Shown piece after piece: positions 1 to 10,219 of a stretch of DNA of 64,000 nt. The notes under the pieces were generated by a model, which saw nothing but the letters and a program-made list of their open reading frames with translations, ran no database searches and was not told the origin of the DNA. Positions within the stretch are counted from its first letter, which is position 1. The number at the start of each line of letters is the position of its first letter. The position numbers and the translations under genes were made by a program. Location: positions 310,001 through 374,000 of the forward strand of contig CAMCPL010000001.1 of assembly GCA_945876745.1 (NCBI GenBank), in the 5' to 3' direction. Source of the DNA: an uncultured Clostridia bacterium. Its GTDB lineage: Bacteria > Bacillota > Clostridia > Oscillospirales > Acutalibacteraceae.

Positions 1-253
1 TGATGTTGCCGGTTACGAAGCCGAGATATGTTCCGCCCGTGCCTAAAAGCGGCGAATATGTCAGAACCTCAAGAACGGCTGTCGGATAAAAGACAACTGC
101 AACCGTTGCAAGTCCCTTGAACACCATTTCTGCTTTCGGAAAAACATCAAGGTGGTAGCATATCAGCGCAGGTATGCACAAAAAGAGTGCCAGCGTTACG
201 AATATCCACACTCTGCCGTAGGTGTGGGTTTTGTCTATGTATCTGCTGTTCAT
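1..253 (-). CDS. Multi-pass membrane protein, partial (runs off left edge)
   Basis: Reverse-strand ATG at 253 opens a frame MNSRYIDKTHTYGRVWIFVTLALFLCIPALICYHLDVFPK... with no stop to the window edge; directly upstream of the DUF5058-like gene. Confidence 0.6.
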   Translation of the reverse strand, partial: MNSRYIDKTHTYGRVWIFVTLALFLCIPALICYHLDVFPKAEMVFKGLATVAVVFYPTAVLEVLTYSPLLGTGGTYLGFVTGNI

Positions 254-254
254 A

Positions 255-1064
255 CTAACCCCTCCATTCCAAAAACGCAATTGATTCAGGCAGAAGCTGT
301 GCAAGCAGCATAACGAGTGCCATTGCGCCTATCATTGAAAACGGCATTGCAAACGAGTCGAGCCATTTTAGATTTTTTGCGCTCGCGATTTTTTGAATTA
401 TCAGCATAAGCACTACCGAGAAAATCAGCGCCGCAACCGACAAAACGCCTGCACCGTCGCCGATTATATCGGGTTCGCCCTTGCCTGCGATAGCCCTTGC
501 AACAAATGCGGCAATAAGTCCGATAAACGCCGCCGCACTCATAACCGACGACCATTTTGAGTTTTTCGATACGGTTTTGCCTATTTTCTTTTGAACGGTT
601 TTGAGCAAAAACGGAATGAGAAGCAGGGGCATTATTGAGCCTAATGTCATTACCCACGCAACTGTGCCGAAAACCTCTTTGTCGGTTATGGCGTTTGCTA
701 TGCCGCCGCTTAGTCCGTACGCTTCGATAGCGTTCGTTGCCGCAGTTACCTCATACGAAATATTGCCGATAACCGTCAGCCTTATCCACGGCAATACATA
801 TCCCAAGCCTGCCGCAAGAGTAAGCACCGTTGCAACTATTCCGATAGCGGGAGCTACTGTAAATAATCCCGACGATACTATTGTGCTTTTTATTGTTGAT
901 TTTTCAATGCCGAGCTGTCTTGCTCTTTTTATTGCACGAACCAAAAAGAACATCGCCTGAACGATAACGAATGCAACTACAACAAGCGCCAAGGTCAGCA
1001 TAAAGCCGTCTTCCTTGAAATCCACTTCATCACTTCCTAAATTTTTTCTAAATAAATACATCAT
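255..1064 (-). CDS. DUF5058-like multi-pass membrane protein
   Basis: 269 aa ORF with several TM segments; recognised as resembling DUF5058 proteins. Confidence 0.65.
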   Translation of the reverse strand: MMYLFRKNLGSDEVDFKEDGFMLTLALVVVAFVIVQAMFFLVRAIKRARQLGIEKSTIKSTIVSSGLFTVAPAIGIVATVLTLAAGLGYVLPWIRLTVIGNISYEVTAATNAIEAYGLSGGIANAITDKEVFGTVAWVMTLGSIMPLLLIPFLLKTVQKKIGKTVSKNSKWSSVMSAAAFIGLIAAFVARAIAGKGEPDIIGDGAGVLSVAALIFSVVLMLIIQKIASAKNLKWLDSFAMPFSMIGAMALVMLLAQLLPESIAFLEWRG

Positions 1065-1113
1065 ACCATAAAACTAAATAAAAATAAACCCCTGCTTTTG
1101 ACAGGGGCAAAAA

Positions 1114-1947
1114 TCATTCGTTTTCATTATCCGACGGTGTTGCTTCGTTACAGCATGACGGGCAATCGCTGTCGCGTTCCGGAGGGAAGAATTGCTCAAC
1201 AGGGAAGTCGATGCCTTGAAACGCAGTGCAGGGGTCTTGCGTTGAGCAGGTACATTCACGTTCAGGTATGCAAAAATCGTATGCGCCGACTGTCATCTGA
1301 ACATCACGCTCCATTTGGACTATCGAAAACAGACCGAGCGTTACCAAAACCGCCTTGTCGTGATGTGGCGGCATTGACGGTTGAGTGATGTTCGTCAGCA
1401 CTCCCTGCGGAAAGCTTGTGCAAAACGGCACTCGGCAATCGCAAGCCTTTACGACGTCGCACGAAAGTACTATCGGGTCAACCGCCTGTACCTTTGCCGT
1501 CGGGTTTGCGTACTGCGGTGCTTCGGGGCAGTCGCCCTTTTTGTCGCAAACGCTTGAGGTAAAGATTTTTACATTACCCTGCGAGCCGTAGAGTATGCAA
1601 CGCTTTGTAAAGGTTGCAAAGCCGACCGCTGTTTGCGGCGGAGTGCACGGTGCGGTAAAGCAATCGAATTTCAGCATAAAATAATACTGCACGTCAACGC
1701 TGTAATATCCCTTGTTAAACGGTACCTCGTCGACGTCAATGCTGACCGCCTTAATCATACAGTCCCTGCATTTAACCGTGCTTGCTTCGTCAATGAGTGC
1801 TTGGCTTTCGCCGAAAAATGTAACTCTTAAATCCTCCAAGCAGTCCTTGCTTACACAACTGTCGTAAATTCTTTTTGTGTCAATGCAAACTGCTTCCTTA
1901 ATTTTTGAACAACCGTTTTGAATAATAGGCTTATCGGGCATAAACAA
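1114..1947 (-). CDS. Cysteine-rich conserved hypothetical protein
   Basis: 277 aa, many Cys including CXXC/CXC/CC motifs, no TM segment; hairpin TCCTTCATAG...CTATGAAGGA in the leader region (about 1951-2004). Confidence 0.6.
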   Translation of the reverse strand: MFMPDKPIIQNGCSKIKEAVCIDTKRIYDSCVSKDCLEDLRVTFFGESQALIDEASTVKCRDCMIKAVSIDVDEVPFNKGYYSVDVQYYFMLKFDCFTAPCTPPQTAVGFATFTKRCILYGSQGNVKIFTSSVCDKKGDCPEAPQYANPTAKVQAVDPIVLSCDVVKACDCRVPFCTSFPQGVLTNITQPSMPPHHDKAVLVTLGLFSIVQMERDVQMTVGAYDFCIPERECTCSTQDPCTAFQGIDFPVEQFFPPERDSDCPSCCNEATPSDNENE

Positions 1948-2018
1948 AACTCCTTCATAAGTATAAAATCGGCTAAGAACCGTTACCCTATACTATGAAG
2001 GAGCTTATATTATGTTAC

Positions 2019-3071
2019 TTATTCTGCAAAAAATCTAAATTCCGTTACTGTCTTGAACGGCTCGCCCGCCTTTACGAATTTAACCGGGAAGCAGTCTGCG
2101 TGGTGAAGTGAATCCGGATAGAACTGCGTTTCAAGAGCCGCGCCTCTGCGATATTTTACTGCGCCGTTTTCCTTGCCTGCGGTGTAGTCCTTCGAAAGCC
2201 AGCCGCCGCAGTAAAGCTGAATACCCGGCAGGTCGGTGTAAACCTCCATTTTTCGTCCGCTTTCCCTGTGCTCCAAAATTGCCGCCTGCTGTAAGGTGAA
2301 GTCCTTACTGCGAAGACAGTAGTTGTTATCGTAGCCGATACCGTCAATAATAGCTCTGAAGGGCTCGTCGATTTTGTCGCCGATTTTGTGAAGCGATGAG
2401 AAGTCCATCATTGTGCCCTTTAGTTCGCCGAGCTCACCCGTTGTAAGCTGGTCGTCGTCTGTTTCGGTAAAGTAATCTGCGTTAATTTGGAGATAATGTC
2501 CCTCAACTGTTTCGTCGGGATTGCCCGAAAGATTGAAATATGCGTGGTTAGTCGGGTTTGCAACCGTGTCCTCGTCAGAAAGCACGGTGTATTCTACTCT
2601 CAAAACATTATCGTCGGTAAGCGTATATTTTACCCACATAGTGAAATTTCCGCCGAAGCCGTCCTCACCGTCGGGGCTGAAACGCTTGAAGGTTACGAAA
2701 TCGTCGCCCTCTTCGTCAACCTCCCAAGCGGTAAAGCTGAAGCGACCGCCTGAATGAAGCGTCCATTGTCCCTGATTCATAGGGGTAGTGTACTGCTTGC
2801 CGTTAAAGGTGAATTTTGCGTCACGAATACGGTTTGCCCATCTGCCGACAACCAAGCCCTGATAGCCGAGGTCGGGATTTGTATAGTCCTGCGGATTGTC
2901 AAAGCCGAGAACAACGTCGGATAATTTGCCGTTTCTGTCGGGCATATAGAGTGACTGAATACCTGCGCCGAGCGTTTGCAGAGTAACGTAAGCACCGTTT
3001 TTGTTGGTTATTTTATAAAGGTCAATTTTTGTTCCGTCGGCAAGTGTGCCGAATATTGATTTTTCTGCCAT
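2019..3071 (-). CDS. galM: Aldose 1-epimerase (galactose mutarotase)
   Basis: 350 aa; GxxxxGRxANRI, LHSGG, NHAYFNLSG motifs typical of GalM. Confidence 0.93.
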   Translation of the reverse strand: MAEKSIFGTLADGTKIDLYKITNKNGAYVTLQTLGAGIQSLYMPDRNGKLSDVVLGFDNPQDYTNPDLGYQGLVVGRWANRIRDAKFTFNGKQYTTPMNQGQWTLHSGGRFSFTAWEVDEEGDDFVTFKRFSPDGEDGFGGNFTMWVKYTLTDDNVLRVEYTVLSDEDTVANPTNHAYFNLSGNPDETVEGHYLQINADYFTETDDDQLTTGELGELKGTMMDFSSLHKIGDKIDEPFRAIIDGIGYDNNYCLRSKDFTLQQAAILEHRESGRKMEVYTDLPGIQLYCGGWLSKDYTAGKENGAVKYRRGAALETQFYPDSLHHADCFPVKFVKAGEPFKTVTEFRFFAE

Positions 3072-3219
3072 AACAGTCTCCTTTTGATATTATTTATGTA
3101 TATATTATAGAATAAATGTAAACTAATTTCAAGTGACTTGACAATTATGCCCAAAATAATTAAACTGAATATGGAATAGTTTATAGTGTTATGTGTTAAA
3201 TAATGAAAGGAACACGGCT

Positions 3220-3954
3220 ATGGAATATATTATAAGTATTATGAGATTTGTCGCACCTGCGGCGGCGTTGATAATTTTGGCGACTTGCGTGATTTCACTG
3301 TTTCGCAACAGACCGAGAGTTCATAAGCTCGCAAAATTAGTTGACGAGACTGACGGCACGATAATCGACATCACTCATTGGGAAACCTCAATAGGAAAAA
3401 GTAAGGCAAACGATATTGTTTTGCCGCTTCCTACCGTTGCCCGTTTTCACGCCGTTATTGCAAAAAAACGCAAGGAATGGGTTGTTACCGACACCTCGGC
3501 AAGAACGATAGGCATTCTTGTAAACGGTCAAAAGGTGCAGGGAAGCGCGGTTATCGAAAACGAGGATATTATCACAATAGGTAATGTTCCGCTTAAATTC
3601 ATATGTGAGGAAGCGCTTTCCTCAAACAGTAAGCAGGAAATAAGAAATCAGGTCAAGTCGGATAATATTGCTTACGGCGTGCTTGTTGATATTAAGACGA
3701 AGCGACCTGTTTACCTGAAAAAAACGGATGTTCTTATCGGCAGGGGTGATGACGCGGATATACAGATTATGTCGCAGACGGTAAGCTGGCATCACGCAAG
3801 AATACATCAAACCTCACGTGGCTGGGCGTTGTCGGATTTAGACAGTCATAACGGCACGAAGCTAAACGGCAGATTTATTAATCAGCCCCAGCTCATATTT
3901 GACGAGGATATGATAACCTTTGGCGACAAGGTGTTTATTTTCTACGAAAGGTAG
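3220..3954 (+). CDS. Tandem FHA-domain membrane-anchored protein
   Basis: N-terminal TM then two FHA repeats (IGKSKANDIVLP...; IGRGDDADIQI...SWHHARI...NGTKLNGR); ATG at 3220 after AAAGGA. Confidence 0.85.
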   Translation: MEYIISIMRFVAPAAALIILATCVISLFRNRPRVHKLAKLVDETDGTIIDITHWETSIGKSKANDIVLPLPTVARFHAVIAKKRKEWVVTDTSARTIGILVNGQKVQGSAVIENEDIITIGNVPLKFICEEALSSNSKQEIRNQVKSDNIAYGVLVDIKTKRPVYLKKTDVLIGRGDDADIQIMSQTVSWHHARIHQTSRGWALSDLDSHNGTKLNGRFINQPQLIFDEDMITFGDKVFIFYER

Positions 3955-5226
3955 GTGACGGCAATGGGTAAAAAATTGAAAAAGCAGCCGAAAATTAAGC
4001 CGATAAATAACTTTTTGCTTATGGCGTTTTTGTCGGTGTTTCAGCTCGTAACAGGCTTTATCGGTGCGACGGTTGACGGCGAATTTGAAATCAAGGTGTT
4101 GCTTTCGTCGGTGATATTCCTTGTTGTTGAGTGGATATATCTTTTTGTATTTTACTACGGCTTTCACCGCAGAAATTTTGAGCTTGAAATAATTGCGTTC
4201 TTTTTGACGGGCGTAGGTCTTGTTGCAGTAGGAAGCCAAAATTCTTCGCAGGGCTTTAAGCAATGCTTAATGGCTATCGGCGGTCTTTGCGTTTTCATAT
4301 TTATGGTATTCTTGCTCGGACACGTCGACTTTTGTATGAAAATGCGAATTGTAGTCGCAGTCGGTGCGCTTGCGCTTTTGCTTGTAAATTTGGTTATTGC
4401 AAAAACATATATGGGCGCAAGAAACTGGATTGAAATCGGCGGAATAACCGTTCAGCCGTCGGAGTTCGTCAAGATTGCGTTTATTTTCGTGGGCTCGGCA
4501 ACGCTTGAAAAAATACAGACATCAAAAAATATTATTGCTTTTATCGGATTCTCGCTTGCGGTTGTAGGCTCGCTGATTATCATCAAGGATTTCGGAACGG
4601 CGCTGATATTCTTTGTTACCTTTTTGATTATCGCATTTATGAATTCGGGCGATATAAAAACAATCGGACTTGCTCTTGCCTCGGCGGTTATGGGCGGCGG
4701 TATCGTGCTTAAATACAAAAGCTATGTTGCACGCCGTTTTGCCGTTTACCGTCATATTTGGGAGGGAGACAACTACAATAATTCGGGCTATCAGCAGTCG
4801 AGAGTGCTTGTCGGTATGGCAAGCGGCGGTCTGCTCGGCTTGGGCATCGGCAACGGAAAAATCAGATATATCGGCGAAAGCACGAACGACCTTATTTTCG
4901 GTGTAATATGCGAGGAATGGGGATATCTTTTCGGTATACTCGTTGTGCTCAGCTTTGTTTGTATAGCTGTCAGCGCACTTGTTAACAGTATTGCTTCACG
5001 CTCAACCTTTTATTCGATAGCGTCTGTTGCGGGAGCAGGTATGCTTCTTTTCCAGACTGCGCTTAATATTTTCGGAATTACGGATATTCTTCCGCTTACG
5101 GGTGTTACCTTGCCGTTTATCAGTCAGGGCGGCTCAAGTATGATTTCGTGCTGGGCGGTGCTTGCGTTTATTAAGGCGTCGGATGTTCGTACCTACAATT
5201 ATCTGGGAGGTACAAGGAAGAAATGA
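3955..5226 (+). CDS. FtsW/RodA/SpoVE family peptidoglycan glycosyltransferase
   Basis: 423 aa multi-TM; GARNWIEIGGITVQPSEFVKIAF and PLTGVTLPFISQGGSSM motifs. Confidence 0.93.
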   Translation: MTAMGKKLKKQPKIKPINNFLLMAFLSVFQLVTGFIGATVDGEFEIKVLLSSVIFLVVEWIYLFVFYYGFHRRNFELEIIAFFLTGVGLVAVGSQNSSQGFKQCLMAIGGLCVFIFMVFLLGHVDFCMKMRIVVAVGALALLLVNLVIAKTYMGARNWIEIGGITVQPSEFVKIAFIFVGSATLEKIQTSKNIIAFIGFSLAVVGSLIIIKDFGTALIFFVTFLIIAFMNSGDIKTIGLALASAVMGGGIVLKYKSYVARRFAVYRHIWEGDNYNNSGYQQSRVLVGMASGGLLGLGIGNGKIRYIGESTNDLIFGVICEEWGYLFGILVVLSFVCIAVSALVNSIASRSTFYSIASVAGAGMLLFQTALNIFGITDILPLTGVTLPFISQGGSSMISCWAVLAFIKASDVRTYNYLGGTRKK

Positions 5227-6623
5227 AAATGATTACCAAACGAGGAATTTTCCTCTGGATACTTTCGGGATTGTTTATTGTGGGTCTTGTGTTTATGACC
5301 GTATCTCTCGTTGTAAACTGTGACGACTGGGTTATGAAACGCTTTAATTCCCACGTTTACAGCGACGGCGAGCTTATCGGAGCAGGTACGATTTATGACC
5401 GTGACGGCGAGATTTTGGTAAAAACCGAGGATGGCGACAGAGTTTACGCAGATACCGCCGTAACGAGAAAATCAACTCTTCACGTTGTCGGCGACCCTAA
5501 AAACTTTATTTCAACAGGCGTTCAGTCGGTTTACAGCGCAAAGCTGACGGGCTACGATTTGCTTTTCGGCGTTTATAACATTCAGCGTTACGGCAGAGGA
5601 AATGACCTCACTCTGACAATCGACAGGGATATTTGCGATATAGCTTATGAAGCGCTTGACGGCAGAAAGGGCACTATCGGAGTTGTGAATTACAAAACAG
5701 GCGAGATTATTTGCAGCGTTTCCTCGCCGAGCTATGACGTTGAAAATGTGCCCGACTCACTTGATACTAACCCGAAATACGAGGGTGTTTATATCAATCG
5801 TCTTCTTGACGCACATTATGTTCCCGGCTCAACCTTTAAGCTCGTTACTGCAATTTGTGCAATTCAAAATATTCCCGATATAGACAGTAGAACGTGGGAG
5901 TGTAACGGTGAGTATCAGCCTGAGAAGGGCGTTGCAATTGAGTGTAACGCAAACCACGGAAGTTCAATTAATTTTAAGGACGCACTTGCAAAATCGTGTA
6001 ACGCCGCCTTTGCGCAAATAGCTATTGAGCTCGGTCAGGAAAAACTGAGCAAAACCGCAAAGGAGCTCGGCATAGGTACGCCGATTTCCGTCAGCGGCAC
6101 GATAAATTCTTATGAGGGCGTTTTCGATTTTGAGGAAAATGTCACAATGAGCACCGACCTTTTGGGCTGGACAGGTATAGGTCAGGGCGACACGAGAATT
6201 GCGCCGATTACTATGCTTCGTATCGTATCGTCAATAGCAAACGGCGGTAATGCCGTTTCGTTCAATATCGTAAATTCGCTTGCAAATCAGGCAGGTAAGG
6301 CACTCAATTTGAGCCTGCCGTTTAACCAAACAACGCTTATGGACGAGGCGGTTGCAAACAAAATGAAGGAAATGATGCGCTATAACGTTACCGAATGGTA
6401 CGGCGAAAACAAATACAAGGGACTGAATCTTTGTGCAAAGTCGGGTACGGCGCAGATTGACGAGGTCGACAGCCACAATATTGCGTGGTTTACAGGCTTT
6501 ATGGATGATGACGAACATCCTTACGCCTTTGTTGTTGTTATAGAAAACGGAAATTCAGGCTCGCAGACTGCCGGACCTGTTGCAAAAAAGGTGCTTAATG
6601 CGATTGTTGAACAGGAGCAGTAA
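5223..6623 (+). CDS. Penicillin-binding protein 2 (class B transpeptidase)
   Basis: STFK active-site motif in VPGSTFKLVTA, SCN, KSGTAQ; overlaps the ftsW-like stop. Confidence 0.92.
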   Translation: MKMITKRGIFLWILSGLFIVGLVFMTVSLVVNCDDWVMKRFNSHVYSDGELIGAGTIYDRDGEILVKTEDGDRVYADTAVTRKSTLHVVGDPKNFISTGVQSVYSAKLTGYDLLFGVYNIQRYGRGNDLTLTIDRDICDIAYEALDGRKGTIGVVNYKTGEIICSVSSPSYDVENVPDSLDTNPKYEGVYINRLLDAHYVPGSTFKLVTAICAIQNIPDIDSRTWECNGEYQPEKGVAIECNANHGSSINFKDALAKSCNAAFAQIAIELGQEKLSKTAKELGIGTPISVSGTINSYEGVFDFEENVTMSTDLLGWTGIGQGDTRIAPITMLRIVSSIANGGNAVSFNIVNSLANQAGKALNLSLPFNQTTLMDEAVANKMKEMMRYNVTEWYGENKYKGLNLCAKSGTAQIDEVDSHNIAWFTGFMDDDEHPYAFVVVIENGNSGSQTAGPVAKKVLNAIVEQEQ

Positions 6624-6663
6624 TATTCGTTAAAAGGTGTGCATATATTTTATCGGTGATAAA

Positions 6664-7128
6664 ATGCGAATGTTTACTTTTAAGCTCAAGCCGAAGCAGA
6701 TTTTCGGCGGAATATTACTGCTGACGGGAATTGTTGTAATTCTCATAACCTTTTTGAGCAATCATCCTGCGAGTCCGACATCGGCAAAAACAGTCGTTAA
6801 TTGCGAAACATATGAGCAACGCTTGGAATATCTTGCGTCTCTCGGATGGGAAACGGACGGTGAGGAGGGCTCAAAGGAGATACTTATTCCGTCACAATTT
6901 AACGACGTATATAACAAGTATAACGAAATTCAAAAGCAGCAGTCCTTTGATTTGTCCGAATATAAGGGTACGACTGCCGTTATGTATACCTATAATATTA
7001 CTAACTACGAAAATAATGAAAATGTAATTGCAAATTTGATTGTCCAAAACGGTGTTCTCATAGGCGCAGACCTTTGCGACACCTCGGCGGACAGCGGATT
7101 TTTGGTAGCGCTTAATGACAAGAATTGA
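6664..7128 (+). CDS. DUF4830-like membrane-anchored protein
   Basis: One N-terminal TM; EQRLEYLASLGWETD motif; in operon. Confidence 0.65.
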   Translation: MRMFTFKLKPKQIFGGILLLTGIVVILITFLSNHPASPTSAKTVVNCETYEQRLEYLASLGWETDGEEGSKEILIPSQFNDVYNKYNEIQKQQSFDLSEYKGTTAVMYTYNITNYENNENVIANLIVQNGVLIGADLCDTSADSGFLVALNDKN

Positions 7129-7822
7129 CAAAATTTTAGCCCGTGAGCTGAATATTTCACGCACACAGGCAAAGCAGATAATTAAACAGGGCAGGGTTAC
7201 GGCTGATTCTCAAACGGTAAAAACAGCCGATTTCAAATGCTCCGACGACGCTCAAATTTTTGTTGACGGTGAGAAAATCGGCAACAGCGAGTTCGTTTAT
7301 ATTATGCTCAATAAACCAAAGGGCGTTATATCCGCGTCCGACGGCAAGGGCGAAAAAACTGTTGTTGACCTCGTACCGGACGGTATGAAACGAAAAGGGC
7401 TTTTTCCGGCAGGCCGTCTTGATAAGGATACGACGGGCTTCGTTTTGCTGACAGATGACGGCGAGCTTGCTCATAATATTCTGTCGCCGTCGCATCATAT
7501 CGACAAGACTTATATTGCCGTGCTTGATAAACCGTTTGACGATAACGTAGTTCAGGATTTTGAAAACGGAATGAGCCTTGACGACGAAAAGCTATTGAAC
7601 GCCGAAATTACACCCCTGAATGACGAAAAAACCGTTGCGCAGGTTGTACTCAGACAGGGGCTTTATCATCAGGTGAAGCGTATGTTCAAAAAGCACGGCA
7701 TTACCGTTGTTGAGCTCAAGCGAACGAAAATGGGCGGACTTTGTCTTGACCTGTCCCTCGGTGAGGGCGAATGTCGGTATCTTACGAACGACGAAATTGA
7801 AATGCTTTTTTGTGTTGACTGA
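7115..7822 (+). CDS. Pseudouridine synthase, RsuA/RluB family
   Basis: S4-like N-terminus, GRLDKDTTGFVLLTDDG catalytic motif, HQVKRMF. Confidence 0.92.
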   Translation: MTRIDKILARELNISRTQAKQIIKQGRVTADSQTVKTADFKCSDDAQIFVDGEKIGNSEFVYIMLNKPKGVISASDGKGEKTVVDLVPDGMKRKGLFPAGRLDKDTTGFVLLTDDGELAHNILSPSHHIDKTYIAVLDKPFDDNVVQDFENGMSLDDEKLLNAEITPLNDEKTVAQVVLRQGLYHQVKRMFKKHGITVVELKRTKMGGLCLDLSLGEGECRYLTNDEIEMLFCVD

Positions 7823-8010
7823 ATATTTAATGCACAATATCTTGTGGTATTTTTAACGCTTATGCAATTAGCACAAAAAATATAAAAAAATTTTGTAAAA
7901 AGGTTGCAAAATTGTCAAATTGATTGTATAATATATACAATGAGTTTGACATTTTTTTGTGCAACTTTATTTTCTGTATTGTAATTTCTACAATTTAGGG
8001 AGGAGCATTT

Positions 8011-9096
8011 ATGCCTAACAGATTGTTTCAGGGTATAATTAATCAAATGCGCGAGGCTACCGACAGAATTATCGGCGTTGTCGACGAAAGCGGAGCCGTT
8101 ATTTCGTGCAGCGAGCTTGGCTTAATCGGAGAAATACGCAAGGGTATTATTGCGGCAGGTGTTTTCAGCGGAGCACAGGTCTGCGTTGATACCTGCACCT
8201 ACAAGGCTTTCGGCGACAGTATTCATCCGGAGTATGCTGTTTTTGTTGACGGTACGGACGAAACGAGCCGCAGATATGTTTCGATTATCGCTATTGCGCT
8301 TGACCAAATAAAAAAGAATAATGACGAAAAATTTGACCGTTCAAATTTCATCAAAAATGTAATACTCGACAATATTCTCCCCGGTGATATCTATATTAAA
8401 TCCCGTGAGCTTCGCTTTAATAACGACGCTTCGAGAGTTGTGTTTATTATCCGTGTTGACGAGGCTGCCGATATTTCCTCGTTTGATGTTATTCAAAACT
8501 TCTTCCCCGATAAGACGAAGGACTTTGTTATCAACATTAACGAAACGGATATTGCCCTTGTAAAAGAGGTTCGTCCTAATGTTGAGTCGAAGGATTTGGA
8601 GAAGCTTGCACAGTCGATTTGCGACACACTTTCAACCGAGTTTTACTGTCACGCCGTTGTCGGAATAGGCACGTGCGTAACGGGAATTAAGGAGCTTCCT
8701 AAAAGCTTTAAGGAGGCGCAGGTTGCTTTGGAGGTCGGCAAGGTATTCGACAATGAGCGCCCGATTATTAATTACGATAATTTGGGTATCGCAAGACTTA
8801 TCTATCAGCTTCCTACCACTCTTTGCGAAATGTTTTTGCGTGAGGTTTTCAAGCGTGGAAGCATCGAAAGTCTCGACCAGGAAACGCTTTTCACTATTCA
8901 AAAGTTTTTTGAAAATAACCTTAATGTTTCCGAAACGTCACGTAAGCTCTTTGTTCATCGTAACACGCTTGTTTACCGTCTTGAAAAAATTAAAAAGCTC
9001 ACAGGTCTTGACCTGAGAGAATTTGACGACGCTATTGTATTCAAAGTAGCGCTTATGGTTAACAAGTATCTTGAAAGCACACCTATCAAATACTAA
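8011..9096 (+). CDS. PucR/CdaR-type helix-turn-helix transcriptional regulator
   Basis: C-terminal LNVSETSRKLFVHRNTLVYRLEKIKKLTGLDLR HTH_30-like motif; promoter-like TTGCAA-17-TATAAT and GGGAGG upstream. Confidence 0.85.
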   Translation: MPNRLFQGIINQMREATDRIIGVVDESGAVISCSELGLIGEIRKGIIAAGVFSGAQVCVDTCTYKAFGDSIHPEYAVFVDGTDETSRRYVSIIAIALDQIKKNNDEKFDRSNFIKNVILDNILPGDIYIKSRELRFNNDASRVVFIIRVDEAADISSFDVIQNFFPDKTKDFVININETDIALVKEVRPNVESKDLEKLAQSICDTLSTEFYCHAVVGIGTCVTGIKELPKSFKEAQVALEVGKVFDNERPIINYDNLGIARLIYQLPTTLCEMFLREVFKRGSIESLDQETLFTIQKFFENNLNVSETSRKLFVHRNTLVYRLEKIKKLTGLDLREFDDAIVFKVALMVNKYLESTPIKY

Positions 9097-9100
9097 AAAT

Positions 9101-9138
9101 GAAGAACATTCGTTGATTTTTTCAATGAATGTTCTTTT
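9101..9138 (+). terminator. Intrinsic terminator
   Basis: AAGAACATTCGTTGA/TCAATGAATGTTCTT stem followed by T run. Confidence 0.8.
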
Positions 9139-9199
9139 TGTTTACAATGCAGATTATTTGTGGTATACTATTGCTATATTTTTGAGGAGGTATGGTTTT

Positions 9200-9799
9200 A
9201 TGAATATTGTATGCTTGGATATGGAGGGTGTTCTCGTTCCTGAAATTTGGATTGCTTTTGCCGAGGAAACAGGTATTCCGGAGTTGAAGCTTACAACTCG
9301 CGACGAGCCCGACTACGATAAGCTGATGAATTACAGAATTAAGATTTTGAAGGAGCACAATCTCGGCTTGAAGGAAATTCAAGAGGTTATCTCGAAGATT
9401 GACCTTATGCCCGGCGCAAAGGAATTTTTGGACGAGCTTAGGACTATCACACAGGTTATCATTCTTTCCGATACCTTTGAGCAGTTTGCCGCTCCGCTTA
9501 TGAAAAAGCTTGATTGGCCGACTATTTTCTGCAACAGTCTTGAGGTTGCAGAGAACGGCGAAATCACAGGCTTCAAAATGCGTTGCCCTAAGTCGAAGCT
9601 CACAACAGTTAAGGCGTTGCAGTCCTGCGGCTTTGAGACTATCGCAAGCGGCGATAGCTTTAATGACCTTGGTATGATTCAGGCGAGCAAGGCAGGCTTT
9701 TTGTTCAAGTCCACCGAGGCTATCAAAAGGGATTATCCCGATATTCCCGCTTTTGAGGAATATGACGAGCTTTTGGACGCTATCAAAAAGGCACTTTAA
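9200..9799 (+). CDS. thrH: ThrH-like phosphoserine phosphatase/homoserine phosphotransferase
   Basis: MNIVCLDMEGVLVPEIWIAFAE...SGDSFNDLGM HAD motifs; GAGGAGG SD before ATG 9200. Confidence 0.85.
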   Translation: MNIVCLDMEGVLVPEIWIAFAEETGIPELKLTTRDEPDYDKLMNYRIKILKEHNLGLKEIQEVISKIDLMPGAKEFLDELRTITQVIILSDTFEQFAAPLMKKLDWPTIFCNSLEVAENGEITGFKMRCPKSKLTTVKALQSCGFETIASGDSFNDLGMIQASKAGFLFKSTEAIKRDYPDIPAFEEYDELLDAIKKAL

Positions 9800-9803
9800 T
9801 ACT

Positions 9804-10169
9804 ATGCTGAATTGTTTGCTTGTAGGTCTTGGCGGCTTCATCGGTGCAGTTATGAGGTATCTTATTGGACTGCTGCCGCTGAAAAATCCCGACGGCTTTC
9901 CGCTTGCAACATTTATCGTGAATGTTGTCGGAGCACTCGCAATCGGTTGTATTGCCCTCACCGTTTCAAAATACGCAAATCTTGACCAAAGGCTGATTTT
10001 GTTTTTGAAAGTCGGAATTTGTGGCGGCTTTACTACATTTTCAACCTTTTCACTCGAAACGGCACAGCTCATCAAAAACGGCTCGATAGGCGTCGCCGTT
10101 TTGTATGTCGCATTGAGCATTCTCCTCGGCGTCACCGCCGCAATGCTCCCCGAAATTTTGGCAAAATAA
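9804..10169 (+). CDS. crcB: Fluoride ion channel CrcB/Fluc
   Basis: GGFIGAVMRYLIG, NVVGALAIG, GGFTTFSTFS motifs; 121 aa from ATG 9804. Confidence 0.92.
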   Translation: MLNCLLVGLGGFIGAVMRYLIGLLPLKNPDGFPLATFIVNVVGALAIGCIALTVSKYANLDQRLILFLKVGICGGFTTFSTFSLETAQLIKNGSIGVAVLYVALSILLGVTAAMLPEILAK

Positions 10170-10178
10170 TAAAAAACA

Positions 10179-10216
10179 AGACGGTCTTGCGAAATGCAGG
10201 ACCGTCTGTGTTTTAT
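10179..10216. terminator. Bidirectional terminator between convergent genes
   Basis: AGACGGTCTTGC-GAAA-TGCAGGACCGTCT hairpin. Confidence 0.7.
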
Positions 10217-10219
10217 GAA

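Noticed and set aside
3220-7128. FHA-FtsW-PBP cluster as a novel system
   Set aside because: Conserved division/elongation gene cluster in Gram-positives; ordinary.
9139-9803. Fluoride riboswitch upstream of crcB
   Set aside because: crcB sits immediately behind thrH, and no recognisable fluoride-riboswitch sequence or pseudoknot was seen before either gene.
9122-10135. 337-aa minus-strand ORF antisense to thrH/crcB
   Set aside because: Fully overlaps two strongly recognisable genes on the other strand, has no SD and no recognisable motifs; shadow ORF.
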